From Fratercula arctica (lineage: Eukaryota; Chordata; Aves; Charadriiformes; Alcidae), in the NCBI GenBank assembly GCA_947846985.1, contig CANTUZ010000005.1:9141501-9205500 (forward strand): a stretch of DNA of 64,000 nucleotides, written 5' to 3'. Position numbers and translations under genes: made by a program. The notes below the pieces were generated by a model. The model saw nothing but the letters and a program-made list of their open reading frames with translations. It did not search any database and was not told the origin of the DNA. Below, in pieces: positions 13,761 through 26,240 of this stretch (position 1 is the stretch's first letter; every line of letters starts with the position of its first letter).

Positions 13761-16700
13761 GGGGGTTTATCTTCTGCCAAAACCACTTTTTGCCCCTTTC
13801 CACGCAACACATGCTTAGTCCTTGTGGCAGTCAAGGCTGCAATATCCAAACAACAGAACTGGCGGTCCACTCTCTCCATCCAGCTTGGATATTGCTCTCT
13901 CTAGCTGTGCTGGACTACAAGGAGCCTCATCCATGGACAAAATTATGTAGCATTCCTGCCTCAGGACACCCCTAACTCCCTCGTGAGCTGCTCCAACACA
14001 GAAATCCAAGAACAGCCATTTGCAAAGGGGATTTCTTCCTTCTCATCATGCATGCCTTGAGGCAGTGGAGAAAAATGTCACAGTCAGAACCTGGTCTCTT
14101 GTGAAGAAGTCTGGATTTGCCAATGAAACAGCTCTCTTCCCCCCTAACACTTGTCCCGTCCCTCTAACTCTGTCCTCTGGAGTTGCCAGCACAGGGCAGA
14201 GACTGCTGCCACTTATCGGCTGGGGAAATCCCTGCCAGGAAGGGTGAGTTGTGGTTTGAGAACTGGCACGGCCAGCATCTGACATTTCCTCGCTGTGGTT
14301 GCCCTCAAAGGGGGAAGTTGACTTTGGCGGGAGCACTGTGTGTTCTGGCTAACCCAGCTGGCAGACAAATCCCCAGGGACTCCTGGCAGCGCGAACCAGA
14401 GCAGCCTGAGGCTGCACTCCCATGTTCAGGAAAGCCTGGGGCAGAGACACCAAGTCCAGCGCAGAGCCCAGCCTTCATTGCCCCCGTGAAAGCCCGAGCC
14501 AGCTTACAGTGAGGTTGGTGCCAAGGCTCCTGTACGAAAGGGAATCCAGCTTGTTCAGAACAGCGTCTTCTGTGTCACTGCCAAACCCCACAGGATCTCG
14601 AGTCCAGGGTTAGTTATGCTGCTGGTGGTAGTACACATTTATGGGGTCTGTTGTTGAGGCTCTGCCATTTACTCCTTTGTTCATTCAAGGAAGTCAAGTT
14701 GGCTTAATCTTATTGTGTTAATAGATCTAAATACGGACATAAAGAACTTGAGCATACATAAGCACAATGAATATGAGTCTTTCATTCATTCCTGCATAGT
14801 ACACGGTAAATTGCCAGTGCAGTCCTTTCAGCTTACTAACATCTTCAGACTTTGCCTCACAAAGATTACGTTCCCCACTCAGCAATTTAACCTCCTTCTA
14901 ATACTTTTAAAACAGAGGAAAGGCCAAGACCCCTAGAGAAGATGCCAAAGATCGAATGGCTGGCCCTGAAAGCAGATGAACAGCAACAGCCAGTAAAGCA
15001 AACAAACCATGCCAACAGTGGTGCTCTCAGCAAAGGCAGTACAGTTTCTGTTCTGGCACCCACATAGCCCGAACACTTACGCACACAATACAGATCTCTG
15101 CAAGGCAACAGCAACTATCTGCTTGGAAGGAGTCTTTGCTACTTGGAACTTTTTCAGGTTTTCTGGATGCTGTGGCTTTTCTTATGCTTCCCTCACCCTT
15201 TTGGTCATTTTGGAAAAATAAATTCACTGGAGCCCAGCCTTCCACTCTTACTGGACCCCAGAAAGCTGCAACAGCTAAAGGCTGGAATGCACTGGATGAT
15301 AATTTGTTTTCTTTCTAACAAAAAAGGACTTCCACTTCCCTCTGAACCACACTAAGCACACATCAGAAACGAGCATTTGCAAAGCTGAAATCTCAGCATC
15401 GAGCATTATTTAAATTTGTAGGGCTATTTAATGATCATCACACACTTGATCCTAACAGTCCAAGTGATTTTCTATCCGAGCATTTCTTTATCCACTTCAA
15501 AAAGGGAAACTGCCCCTCCAAATATAAGCACTGCTTGTTATTTTGAGGCAGTGAGGCAAAACATACAGCACATACACCACATTTGGCTTGCTTAGCAGAT
15601 GTCTACAGATCACTTGATGTTAATTTCAACATAAAAGCTATTATATTTCTGGCCTTGCCCTATTAGTTGTTAAATAATTATTTATGCTTGGCAGATAAAT
15701 TCTAGGAACGTTGAATAAAGCCCATCAACCCTACTAAACTAACTGTATTTGACACAACAGTTTTCACTCACAGAAGACCCTGGATGTAATATTTGTTGCC
15801 TATATGATTCTGCTTCACAACCTAAAAGGCAATCCCACATCTATATTTAAACATCAACTGCATATAATATGCATTCCAACATTACTTCATAGGCAAGGAA
15901 TTAGCTTGTCTGGTTCACTGGCATTTATGACTGTGTACTATAGCTAGTTTCAGTTCATAACTCAGTTTATCTAAATAATCTCCTATTCACTTCACAATTC
16001 TGACACCAGTTAATATATTTTTCCATAGATGCTTTGGCTTTGCCTATCTAGTTGGCTGTATTTGTGGTCAGTTAGGAACCGGTGTGCTGCAGCCTTGATA
16101 GCTACAAAACAAAGCAATAATTGGAAATGTAGACTTCCTTTAATTAGTATACTTAAGCAGCTAACCCCTCTTACATGCGTGCTATTTATACACGCTCAGA
16201 CTGCAATTGTTGTGCATTCTGGTTGAATGGTTTGTAAATTCCAAATAGTCAGTCTACAACAAAACTCAGAAAAGGTATTGAGTGCAAGGCCCTGTATGAA
16301 AGTCTTTCAACCAAGTCTTTGGACATCCGTATGTTCTTGTCTGAAGAAATTTAGTTGATGTGCTGTCCTTTGTGAGCATATTTTAGTGTAATTACACTCT
16401 TGTGTCCTTAACAGACATGTTAGAATGTAAAGATTTGGAAAAATAAGGAAGTTGAATGTTTCACTGAGAACTCATTCAATATGCCTATTTCTATTTCATC
16501 TGTTTGGTTAAAAGAGCACAGCTTCTCTATTATCGCAGCAGTGTACATTATGTCTGCATTTAAGGTTGTGTGCAGTTTATGATTTGTTTGTGTGATAAAC
16601 TTAAATAAAAATTAGTGATCCAAAAATAGAGGAAAAGGAATTCATATTGCTTATAGCATACTGCGCTTCCTGTCCTAAAAGCTGTGCAGTATTGTTTGGC

Positions 16701-19700
16701 ACTGTTGACCACTAAACTAAACTCACTAAAGTTACTAAAATGCGTTCAGCTGATTTCAGTGGATATCGGACAGACCCCTTTCGCAGTTGGTGTGCCTCTA
16801 TTCTAAGGTACCTTAATTTCAGTGGGTAATGGTGCTATATATTATCAAAAGAGAATGTCTAAGCTTAGAGGCAGTTTCCCCCTCTAATTTCCAAGCCAGC
16901 CCTGTTCTGCTTTTTCCAGAAAGCCAGCTGCCTAATGAGAGCTAAGTGTTCATGTTTCTTCCCACTTACACCCCACACCACTGAGGTGTGAGCCTGCAGC
17001 ACCTCTGCTGCAGCTTGCTTTAGAACTGCAAGCTATTTTGTTAGGCCGCAGTATATGTCAAAATGAGGACCTTAATCCAAGCAGGGAAATCACTGTCAGG
17101 TCTGAAGTTTGAGATATAGGAGGAACCTGGAGGCAGCCACTAGAACGTGTTCCCCATGGCCACAGTTGCTCGTAGCCAAACCAGCCTTTCAGAAATCTCT
17201 ACAGGAGCAATGCAGGAATCCACAGGTGCTTCAGGAAGTGAAGTGTCACCAGGGCTTCTTGTGCCATTTCTCCCCTAGCACAAGAGACACAAAATGGTCA
17301 GTCTTAACCAGTAACTTGCCATTTAATGATACCCTAAGAAGGACCTAGCAAAGAAAGCTGAGTTCCCCTGTTCACCTGGATTCCTACATTACAGGCTGCT
17401 CTGTGGCTACGGCCTTTATGCATCTCTTCACCCCATGATGAGCCCTGTCTACGCTTGACCTTTGGACATGGAGATTTTAAGACTCAGTTAAAAATGATCA
17501 ACAGATGAGAGCTGTGGATGTTGTTTCACTTCTGCACCCAGGAGGCAGAGGTTGTGGCCAAAAGCAGGGTTTATTGTAGGGTTGGTTTTACAATTATTAT
17601 TAATGACAAGCCAATTTCTCTTTGTTGATGTCTGCTGCATGTGATAACGCAATGTTTCCTTGAACGTCATGCATAAACTAGCAAAGGTGAGCAACTGGCG
17701 AGGTGGAAAAAGTGAGGAGGAGACAGAAAATAAAATCATGCACATCAAATACTATTTATTAAACACGCATGCTTTTTTGACATATGAATTTCATGTTATT
17801 ATTTCCTTTGCTTTCTGATAAAATATACCCACTTGTTAAATACAAAATGCATAGCTGGCTAATATAGCACTTTTTCACATGCCTGCAGGCTCCCTTAGAT
17901 TTGTTAGCTAGAAGCAAATGAAAATATGGAGACCATGTACCGCAGGGAGGAAGGCAAAACCCTTACTAGAGCAGGGAACTAGAATCATTAAACCCAACAT
18001 TAACCCCACACGTGGCATTAACCTAGGCAAATCTTACCTCATGCACACCTTTTTCCCTGTGTTGGAATGATACTGCAGCTCTGAGGGAAGCTTTGCATCA
18101 GCAATTTCTGGGATGAACTTTTAAGATCTTCAATTGCACACCCGTGCTATGAGTTTCATTAACTACTGACACCATTTCTCAGATGTTCCTAGGTTATTTG
18201 CAGGCTTTTCATTTTTAATCCAGTGTTAGTAATACCTCACCCTGTGAATAACCATACGGAATCAAAATATTGTTATTCACGCCAGTGACGATCCCCACTG
18301 TCCCCTGAACTTATTTAGGAAGAGGCCAGTTCAGTCCTGAAGAAGACATCCTAGTCATGGAAAGCAGAGGACTGGATAATTACAGTCAAGCATTTTGTCT
18401 GGCTGTGATATTGGTCAGTCAAAGAAACTGGCCTATAAACAAGGTTTCAGGAGGTCTAGCAGTGCTGTTATTACAAATTTTATTTTGCAAAGAGTGTGTA
18501 TTTAACTTGCCAGGATCTCAGTTTGGCTATCCCTATAATTCCAAGGCATTGACTATTTCCTTCAATGTGAGATGGAATCTGAGGAGAGGCCGTCCTCAGA
18601 CAATCACATGCTGAATACAGAAATGACAAAGAAATGTCCATTATAAGTGAAGTAGGCAGACAGGCAAAACCTCCAGCAGACAATTCGGCTTGATAGTTTC
18701 TGTCAGATGATAAAAAGCCTGACTTTGTATATTTTTTTCTGGTACAGTTTGTTTTTCTTAGGTAGGCAACCTAGCAGACGCTTTTTAAAAATCAGGGATG
18801 TCTGTAGCTCCAAGCGCTGTTGCAAGGTTTAACAACAAACCAGATTACCCAGACATGGGTACCTTTCAAATTCCACTGGCATCAATAGCAATTCTTGGCA
18901 GGCTGGCACAGCTGAAAAGTGCTATCAGTGCTGCCATTGGGTAAAGTACTGAATTGCTAATTCACAGAGAAATTAGAGGGGAAAAGATTAAACCTTACAA
19001 TCTGGGATTTGTAGGCAGACCTCTAAGAGTGGCAAACAGCCCTGTACAGATACCAGGGGATACAGATTGGCAGTATTTTAATCTCCAATTAATTAACACT
19101 CTCCACATCTACTACCTCTAGCACAAATAAAGTTGCTCAGTGACTTCAGTAATTTCGTTTCCACTCCCCACCACAGTTCTGTTTGAGAGAGCCCGTGGTT
19201 TTATGATGAAGACAATTCAGTGCTGGCCTAAAGCTTCCCAACTTGCTTTGGGAACATTTCCCTTACAAACTGGGATCTGACTAGGTATGTGCCCCTGGCT
19301 GCCTGCAGTCTTTCTCTGACTCTACAAATCTCCACTCTCTTTAATCAGGGTATTTCCCCATTTAATGGCTGGGGCAGCACAGCCTTCAGTAATCAGTAAC
19401 TTGAGCACTGATTGCAGGACTAACACCCACATTCCTACTATTTAACCACAAAGCAAAAAGAATTCATCAACAATTTCATTCTTCACCAGAAAAGCTGAAC
19501 CTTCTCTTAACCAATTTTCTTGCCTGCTTTTTTTTTTTATATCTTTAACAAAAGACTCCAGTTACAGGTTAGAGGCTTACCTTATTTTCATACCTCCAGG
19601 GTTCTAAGGTTACACAAGGACTAGTGTGTATGCAGATCAGCATTCATATAAATTCTTTTGTTTCTCTTGCCTATGACCAAACAAGGGATAACTATTACAA

Positions 19701-22700
19701 GCTTCCTCTCTGCTATTTCTTCTTTTCAGTAACAATGCACTGCCCCTTATAAGTATTCAGCCACAGCATGTCTGCCTTGAAAAACAAAGCTGCTCTCCCC
19801 TATCCTCTGTAAATTATTTGAGGAGGTTTACACCTCAGTACAAACATCTGTGGCTACAATTCCACCCCCGCATGCTCACACTCCATGTTTACAAATGCAA
19901 GAACTTGGGTTTAAGCACAACGCGGCCCTGCAGTGTATCCAAGTCTCTAGACTTTTATGCCCTACATACACTGTGGAATTTCCACTGTGCATACAAAATT
20001 ATTCATGACAGAAACATTGAAGGACCACCCTCCCCCTCCCTCTGTGTGAATACCAATGAGAAAAATAGCAAGAGGTTTTCTTTTCCTTCGCTATCATAGG
20101 GAGGAAAGGAAATTTAACAACATGTATGGGGGAGGGGAAGGGAGAGTCACCGCAAAATGTTGAAGACCAGGGGTGCGAGTACATACTTGTATTAACATCT
20201 TCCATCCCTGGAGCTGCAGTAATTTGCATGACATTATCTACCTGGGATGTTGCTATGGTTATCACCATACATAAGTAATTACCAGGGCAAATTGCACATA
20301 CAGCGCACAGATTCATGCTGTCAGAAGCAAAGGATCTTTTTATACACTTGAAAATGTAAATGTTTGAAAAAACACTAAACACAAAGACTCCTGATAGAGA
20401 AAAACTTCAAGACCGCTCCTGAGTGATCTAAAATGGTTGTTAACTATGCTTATTGACAACAGTACCCTGAGGGTAAACTCCGACCATGACCAAGTGAGCC
20501 AGACACTGCACAGGCTCAGCAGAAAATCAGTAGAAACAGTTACCAGCAGTAGTAACCAGAAACTAATCAGTAGAAACAGTAGAAAATCCCTGGCCAAACA
20601 GTTTACAGCATGATTAGATGAAAGGTACAGAGCAAGAGAAGTGATGTATCACACAGAGCAAAGAAGGTTGTCAACCTCATGGCATTAGCATGATCATTTT
20701 GGGTAGATTATGTCAAGAAACTTGCTTCTGGCAAGCTAGGCACAAAAAAAATGAAAATAAGAGAAGGATGAGGGACTGATGTAGACTACACACATGCAAA
20801 AAAAATAAAATAAAAGGGACATGGTGTGATGAAGCAGCTAGTTGGGACAGGCCAAAACTAAGTCTAATCAAAGGAGTTCTCTGAAAGTTCTCCCATTTCC
20901 CCTCCTGCAAAGTTTCTGCTGCTGCTTGCAGGTTGGGATCTGACTGTGCTCTGATCTCTTAACTTCTAGTTTCCTACAGCAGCTGAGACAAAAGTTACAG
21001 TTCACCCAAGCTGAAAAGAGCAATTAACACCTTGGCTGAAAGTACAAATACAGGGTATCTAATGCTAGATCAGATCATCCAAAATAAATTAGACATAAAA
21101 AGTTCATTCTGAAATACTGCTACAATTACATTTCCAATAAAATACAGCAGCACTGTATAAAAACAGCTTGAGCTGCAGTCTGTTGGTGTCAATGGAAGTT
21201 TTTCAACAACTGTGATGAAGGTGTTCTGTGCCCAAAGGAAAATACAAGGTTTTTTAAAAAAGAGTGCTGCTGCTACGATCTAAGTAAAGCATATTAGGCT
21301 AACTGGAATGTAAAATATAAATCTGGAAAATACAAAATAGTTTTCTGTAATTTAATTTGAGGCGACATACATTAGCCTCATATCCATCCAAACCGATCAT
21401 ATGTTCTCTGTACGGAGAAATACTATAATTTAGTTATTCTGAATTTACAGAGTATCATAGAATTGAGGAGATAAATTGTTATATTTTCCATTTCTAGCTT
21501 CTCTGAAAAACAAGTTATTTTGCTTACTTAGAAATCATCTGCTTCTCACAGACATTGACCTTTACCTCCTAATAAAATTAACAGAGTTATCATCAAAGAC
21601 CACCATTCTCCCTAGTTGAGCTGCAGCATACATTTTTTCAGTGCTGAAATAGGCTCTAGTCCTAGACCTAGCCTTTCACAGTTCTCCCTGGGAAACTGGG
21701 CAGTCTGCCACACTGCCCCTATGAATGCTGGTACTTCCCTACACTCACCACCAGTAAGTTACGCTCACATGTATTTCAGCATCCAGGCCCGGAAAACCAT
21801 CATTCCCTGATAACAAAGTGCCACCATGAGAGCCTGGACTGCTGAGTTAAATCTACTCTCTCATTCCTCCAGGATGCCTCAGGGGACTATTAATCATAGC
21901 TACATGAGACTCTGAAATGTACTTGATTTGTTGATGAGAAAACCAGTAAGTGTACCAGTGTTTTACCTATTTACATAGGGATCTCTATGTAGATGGAGCC
22001 AAGCTCCGTGAGGCACTCCATGTGAGCAGGAAATAAATGAATTTTGCAAAGGACAGACGAGGAAAAGTACCAGCCCCAGGGATCAGCCAGGATAAGTGTG
22101 CCTTTGCATGATGGTTAGGAGAGCTGCACAGTTTGTAAAGATTTAGACAAGGCAGAAGATTTCAAGCAGTTTTGGGGACTTTTTAACCAAAGATACACTT
22201 GCACTCTAAGAACTCTTAGGTGCTACCTCACTCTTACCTTCACCATATCCTTTCAAACCAAACTATGACTCAGTCTTTAGGTCTGAATCTCATTCTAGTT
22301 TTAACATGGGCTTCAAATGTAAGTAAAAGTACACAAAGGTAAAAAGTAAAAAGGTAAAGAGTACCCTTAGAAAGCTACACTATGACACCAAGTATTTTGA
22401 CTATTTTAGCAGATAGGACTCGAAAAACATACTAATAGAGATGATATGTTCCGAGAAGAGTTTTGCTCCTGAAAGCATGATAAGAATCAGTATTAGCCAG
22501 CAGGCAGTCAGAAAACATGGCATCCCTTAGGGATCATTTACATGGCCTCAGGAGAGGCACAATTAATGATGTCCAGAAATACTGACTGAAGATGCAAGAC
22601 ATAACTGTACCCTCATTAGGATAAACACAGACTGAAGACAAAGTAGGATATGAAACAAGTCCTCTCAGACTTTATCCAGGTAATGGGACCCACATGATGA

Positions 22701-25439
22701 CAGGCATATTGTAGGTCTAAGTATATTTCATACAAAATAGTTTGTTGACTGTAAATATATCAATGAAAGGGAAAGTAAATATGTGAAGAGCAAAATGCAA
22801 GATGGAAAAAGTGAGATAAATATTGCTAGATTCAGGGGGAAAATGCTATAAACAGTAAGCAAAGCTCTTTGATTTGCACTGTTTTCCAGCCCATAAAACC
22901 CTAATATCTGCCAGCGTTTCATTAAAAGCTTATAAACTACCCAGCATGCCTGCTGCTGCATGAATGTATTGCTAAAAAACATTGTCGATGTTGCAGACCT
23001 GGTATTTTGCAACGTTTCAAAGAAACCTTATGTGTATGAAACTCACATGTTACTAAAAGAAGCGTGGATTACGAAAATAGGACCTTAAACTCTAAACCTA
23101 ATTAATTTTAATCATTCAGGAGCAGTAGGTTCCTCTCAGCAGAGACGTTCATAGTAATACTACTAAACCAGACAATACCAGCATCTCAGAAAGAATTATT
23201 CAGTATTTTAAGAAACAAGTGTTGTAGATAAAAGGTTTAAGATAAAACTTTTACCATTTTGTGATTTGGGTAAAAGGAGTAGAAGGCGTGACTTTTCACA
23301 GGGAATTGAGAGTTGAAGGTGTTTGATGAGGTCACGATAGCCCAGCGGCAAAATCTGTAAATGTTAATCTGAGTGATACAAAAATCTGGCAACACTAAGA
23401 CTGACTGGATCAACAACTGCTTTACTGAATGCACAGTCTATTCTCGGCATTAAAATGTAAGACTTCAGTGCTCTAAGGACAAGTAATTGCAGTATCTTTC
23501 CTTTTCCACAAAAAGTCATATTGGATCAATCAATGGTCCCAAACCAAGTCTAGAGGAATCGGAACATTCATGATTTCCCTGCTTTCGTAAGATCACCGCA
23601 TTTCAGGGCTCGCTCACACTGGAACTCAAACACAGGGCAAAATGAAATTGTTCCAATAGCCAGAACCCATATCCTTGAGGCGAACCTTCCCAATGTCTGG
23701 AGGCTTTCAAATGAATGACCACGTATGCACTTAGCCCATTCTGCATTGCTATTACTGTAGCTTTTCTCACAGAAGCAGCTCTGAATTGCTCGACAACAGA
23801 ACTTATGGATTCATTTCCCACATCCCTCAAATAACTTCACATTCCTCTCAGATCAAACAGCGAGCTACAACATTACAACACTGAGGGGATGAATAAGCAG
23901 TAAAACATACCTGTTACTCATACAAATGACTTATCTCTTAACTAGCAGCATGCTCTAGCACCACATGGATCAAGAAGGTAAAAATTCAGCACCTCGGCAG
24001 AGCCTCACCTCTGGAATAACATTAGAAACAATACTATAGATATAGGAATCAGGGACAGGAACATTAGAAGACTGAGACACAAAAAAGAGCTGTATCTGAA
24101 TTACTGCACAAAAATGAGATTCCTGAATATGCTAATGAAAACACTAAAAAACTTTTTACAAGTATAGGCTTAATACAAAAAAATACCAACCCAACAATAA
24201 AAGCATTGTAAAAGCACTTTGTAAACTCAAACACAGTTGGTATGATCAGCTGAACTATTTTCCAGCTGCCACACGCGTATGAGCGCTCCCACCAAAATAG
24301 CACTGCAGCACTTGCTCAGCTGCGGACATACAAACACACCTAGAGGACAGTCTGTCCGGGCCTAAAGCAAAGAGCAGCTCACACGACTGAAATGAAAAGG
24401 GTGCAGTAGTGTTTCACTCTGTCTAGACTTAAGCAACAAACCAACGTATTTGACTATTTGAACGTTTGAGATCTGCTACTGTCACCAATGGTTCCAAGGC
24501 AAACCCACCACTAGCCCTGCACAGCTCTCGTTCACGCTTTGCACGAGTCACAAAAGGCAGAAACCAGCAAACGTGGAAGTCTCTGACACCAGGTTTTTGC
24601 TGTCGTTACAGCCAAGCACGGTTTGGCTGCACAGGAGGTTTAGGGTCTCTACCCTAAGGGTGTCTACCAGGGTAACAACAGTGGAAGGGAGGCTGTGGTC
24701 GGGTTCAGCACCTTGCGTGTTAGTGGTACAGCCAAAGGCCACATCATAAACGTGGTTTATACGCTCTGATTTGCTAACAAATCAGACATTGCAATTTGAA
24801 ACTAGGAGTACCCTCAGGTCCAAAGCACCGATGGACAGATGAGAGACAAGCCCCCGTGGTGGTGCTGAGCTGCACGGTTCGGTCATATAGCTTAAAACAG
24901 GACTCCTCAGCAACAGGATCATTAACGTACAACATGCAGCATAGGATAATCCTCCCTAGTAGTGAATTAAGGATATAACAGGAAAAGGAAATATACAAGG
25001 TGCAAATTTCAATTACCTCTGTCTAGAGATTTTTACAATCTGGAGCAGAATTAATTGTAATTTCAGGGGAAAAAAACAAAGCATTTTTGTATGCTAAATG
25101 ATTTGGGCTTTCTTTCTCCTGCAGTTTTCAGGATCTTGAGATTGCTTCCCTTACAGTAAATAAATGTTACAATAAATATCCCCTACGAGAATGCTGACCA
25201 CCTTTTTTATTTCCCTGCCTTTTTTGGGCATCAGCTTGCTGTAACACTCAAGACAGACCCACGGGTTGGTTGTTTTTTTTTTTTTTTGTTACTTATAGCC
25301 TTATTGTTACTTGCCTTGAGAAGAAACCATACTTTTGTCCTTCCCTAACTTAATTTAGGCAGACAGCAGAAGTCATCAACCTGATACTCCGGATGAACAA
25401 ACTGCACAGAACAGAGAAACAGAACTGATCCGCTGCTTT
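13761..25439. other. Upstream intergenic DNA of RCN1
   Basis: About 11.7 kb between the LTR and the CpG island. Only short chance frames are present. It includes the 40-nt duplication at 20525 and a segment near 20,200-20,310 with an octamer and an X-box-like motif. No coding exon is recognised. Confidence 0.65.
20525..20590. repeat. 40-nt imperfect tandem duplication
   Basis: AATCAGTAGAAACAGT occurs at 20525-20540 and again at 20565-20580, exactly 40 nt apart, with CAGTAGTAACCAGAAACT between them. This looks like a recent slippage or duplication event. Confidence 0.8.
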
Positions 25440-26240
25440 GTGCTGACGCGGTTTTTATCAGCGGTATAAGCGTACCACGAGATGAGGACAACCGAGCGGA
25501 TCGGGGCTTTGATTTGCCGAACGGGCTTCTCCGGGTTTTCTCCACAAACCGCCACGACCCCGCGGCGGCCGTTGGGCGGCTCGCGCCGCTCTGCAGACGT
25601 GGCGCCGGGCCGGGCCGCCTCGCGCTGCCGGCGGCCGCTGCCCAATCGCGTCCCGCCCTCGGCCGGCCGGGGGAGGAGCGGGGCCGGGCGGGCGCGGCGC
25701 GGGCAGCGGACGGGGTGCGAGCCGCCGCCTCGGCGGGGCTGTGGGTGCGCGGCGGGACATGGGGAGCGGCGGCGGGGCCGGCTGGCGGCTGGCGCTGGCG
25801 CTGCTGGTGCTGCCGGGCGGCCTGGGCAAACCGACGGCGCGGCAGGAGAGGGCCCGGCCCGGCGCCGCGCAGCACGAGGACCGGCCGGGCTTCCAGTACG
25901 ACCACGAGGCCTTCCTGGGCAAGGAGGAGGCGCGGAGCTTCGACCAGCTCAGCCCGGAGGAGAGCCGGGAGAGGCTGGGGTAAGAGGCGCGGGCGGGGGC
26001 CGATACATCCCCCTCACCCCCGCCATCCTTCCTTCGGTCGCGACAGCGCGGCGGCCTGCCGGAAACGTGGCAGGGGGAGGGCCCGGCCGGCGAGGGGAGG
26101 TCTGTGTGTCCGAGGGGGCGGCGGGGGAGCTTGGCCGAAGGAAGGGAGAGCGGCTGGAGGGAGCTGGGCGCTGCCCGCCCCGCTCCGGCTCCCCGGCGAG
26201 CCTGGCCCCCTCCCACGTTGAGGGGGGTCGTGGAGTAGCC
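25440..26240. promoter_or_regulatory. RCN1: CpG island promoter of RCN1
   Basis: A sharply bounded block of high GC content and dense CpG in otherwise AT-rich DNA, spanning exon 1 and its 5' flank. No TATA box sits near the ATG. A CCAAT motif lies at 25642-25646 and a GC box (GGGCGGG) at 25686-25692, about 115 and 70 nt before the start codon. This fits a broad, TATA-less housekeeping promoter. The transcription start cannot be fixed from sequence alone, but probably lies between about 25,650 and 25,750. Such islands are often bidirectional, and no minus-strand gene is visible here. Confidence 0.85.
25759..25979 (+). CDS. RCN1: RCN1 exon 1 coding part
   Basis: Encodes residues 1-73 plus two bases of codon 74. 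The ATG at 25759 has G at -3 and G at +4, a good Kozak context. The frame is open upstream to 25741, but no earlier ATG lies in that stretch, so this start is chosen. The exon carries the signal peptide ([14 protein letters not shown] core), a basic, Arg-rich linker and the [12 protein letters not shown] motif. It ends at CTGGG followed by the donor GTAAGA; reading on hits TAA immediately, which supports splicing here (phase 2). It is very GC-rich because it lies in the CpG island. Confidence 0.95.

Noticed and set aside
13761..14600. Possible retroviral internal region after the LTR
   Set aside because: No primer-binding site, gag or pol frame is visible, and the sequence returns to ordinary intergenic composition.
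19999..20382. 127-codon minus-strand frame
   Set aside because: It covers the candidate regulatory segment, has no clear splice boundaries and no family resemblance; probably chance.
21450..21480. ATCATAGAATTGAGGAG resembling a reverse-complement CR1 terminus
   Set aside because: The match is too short, and the neighbouring sequence does not continue the CR1 pattern.
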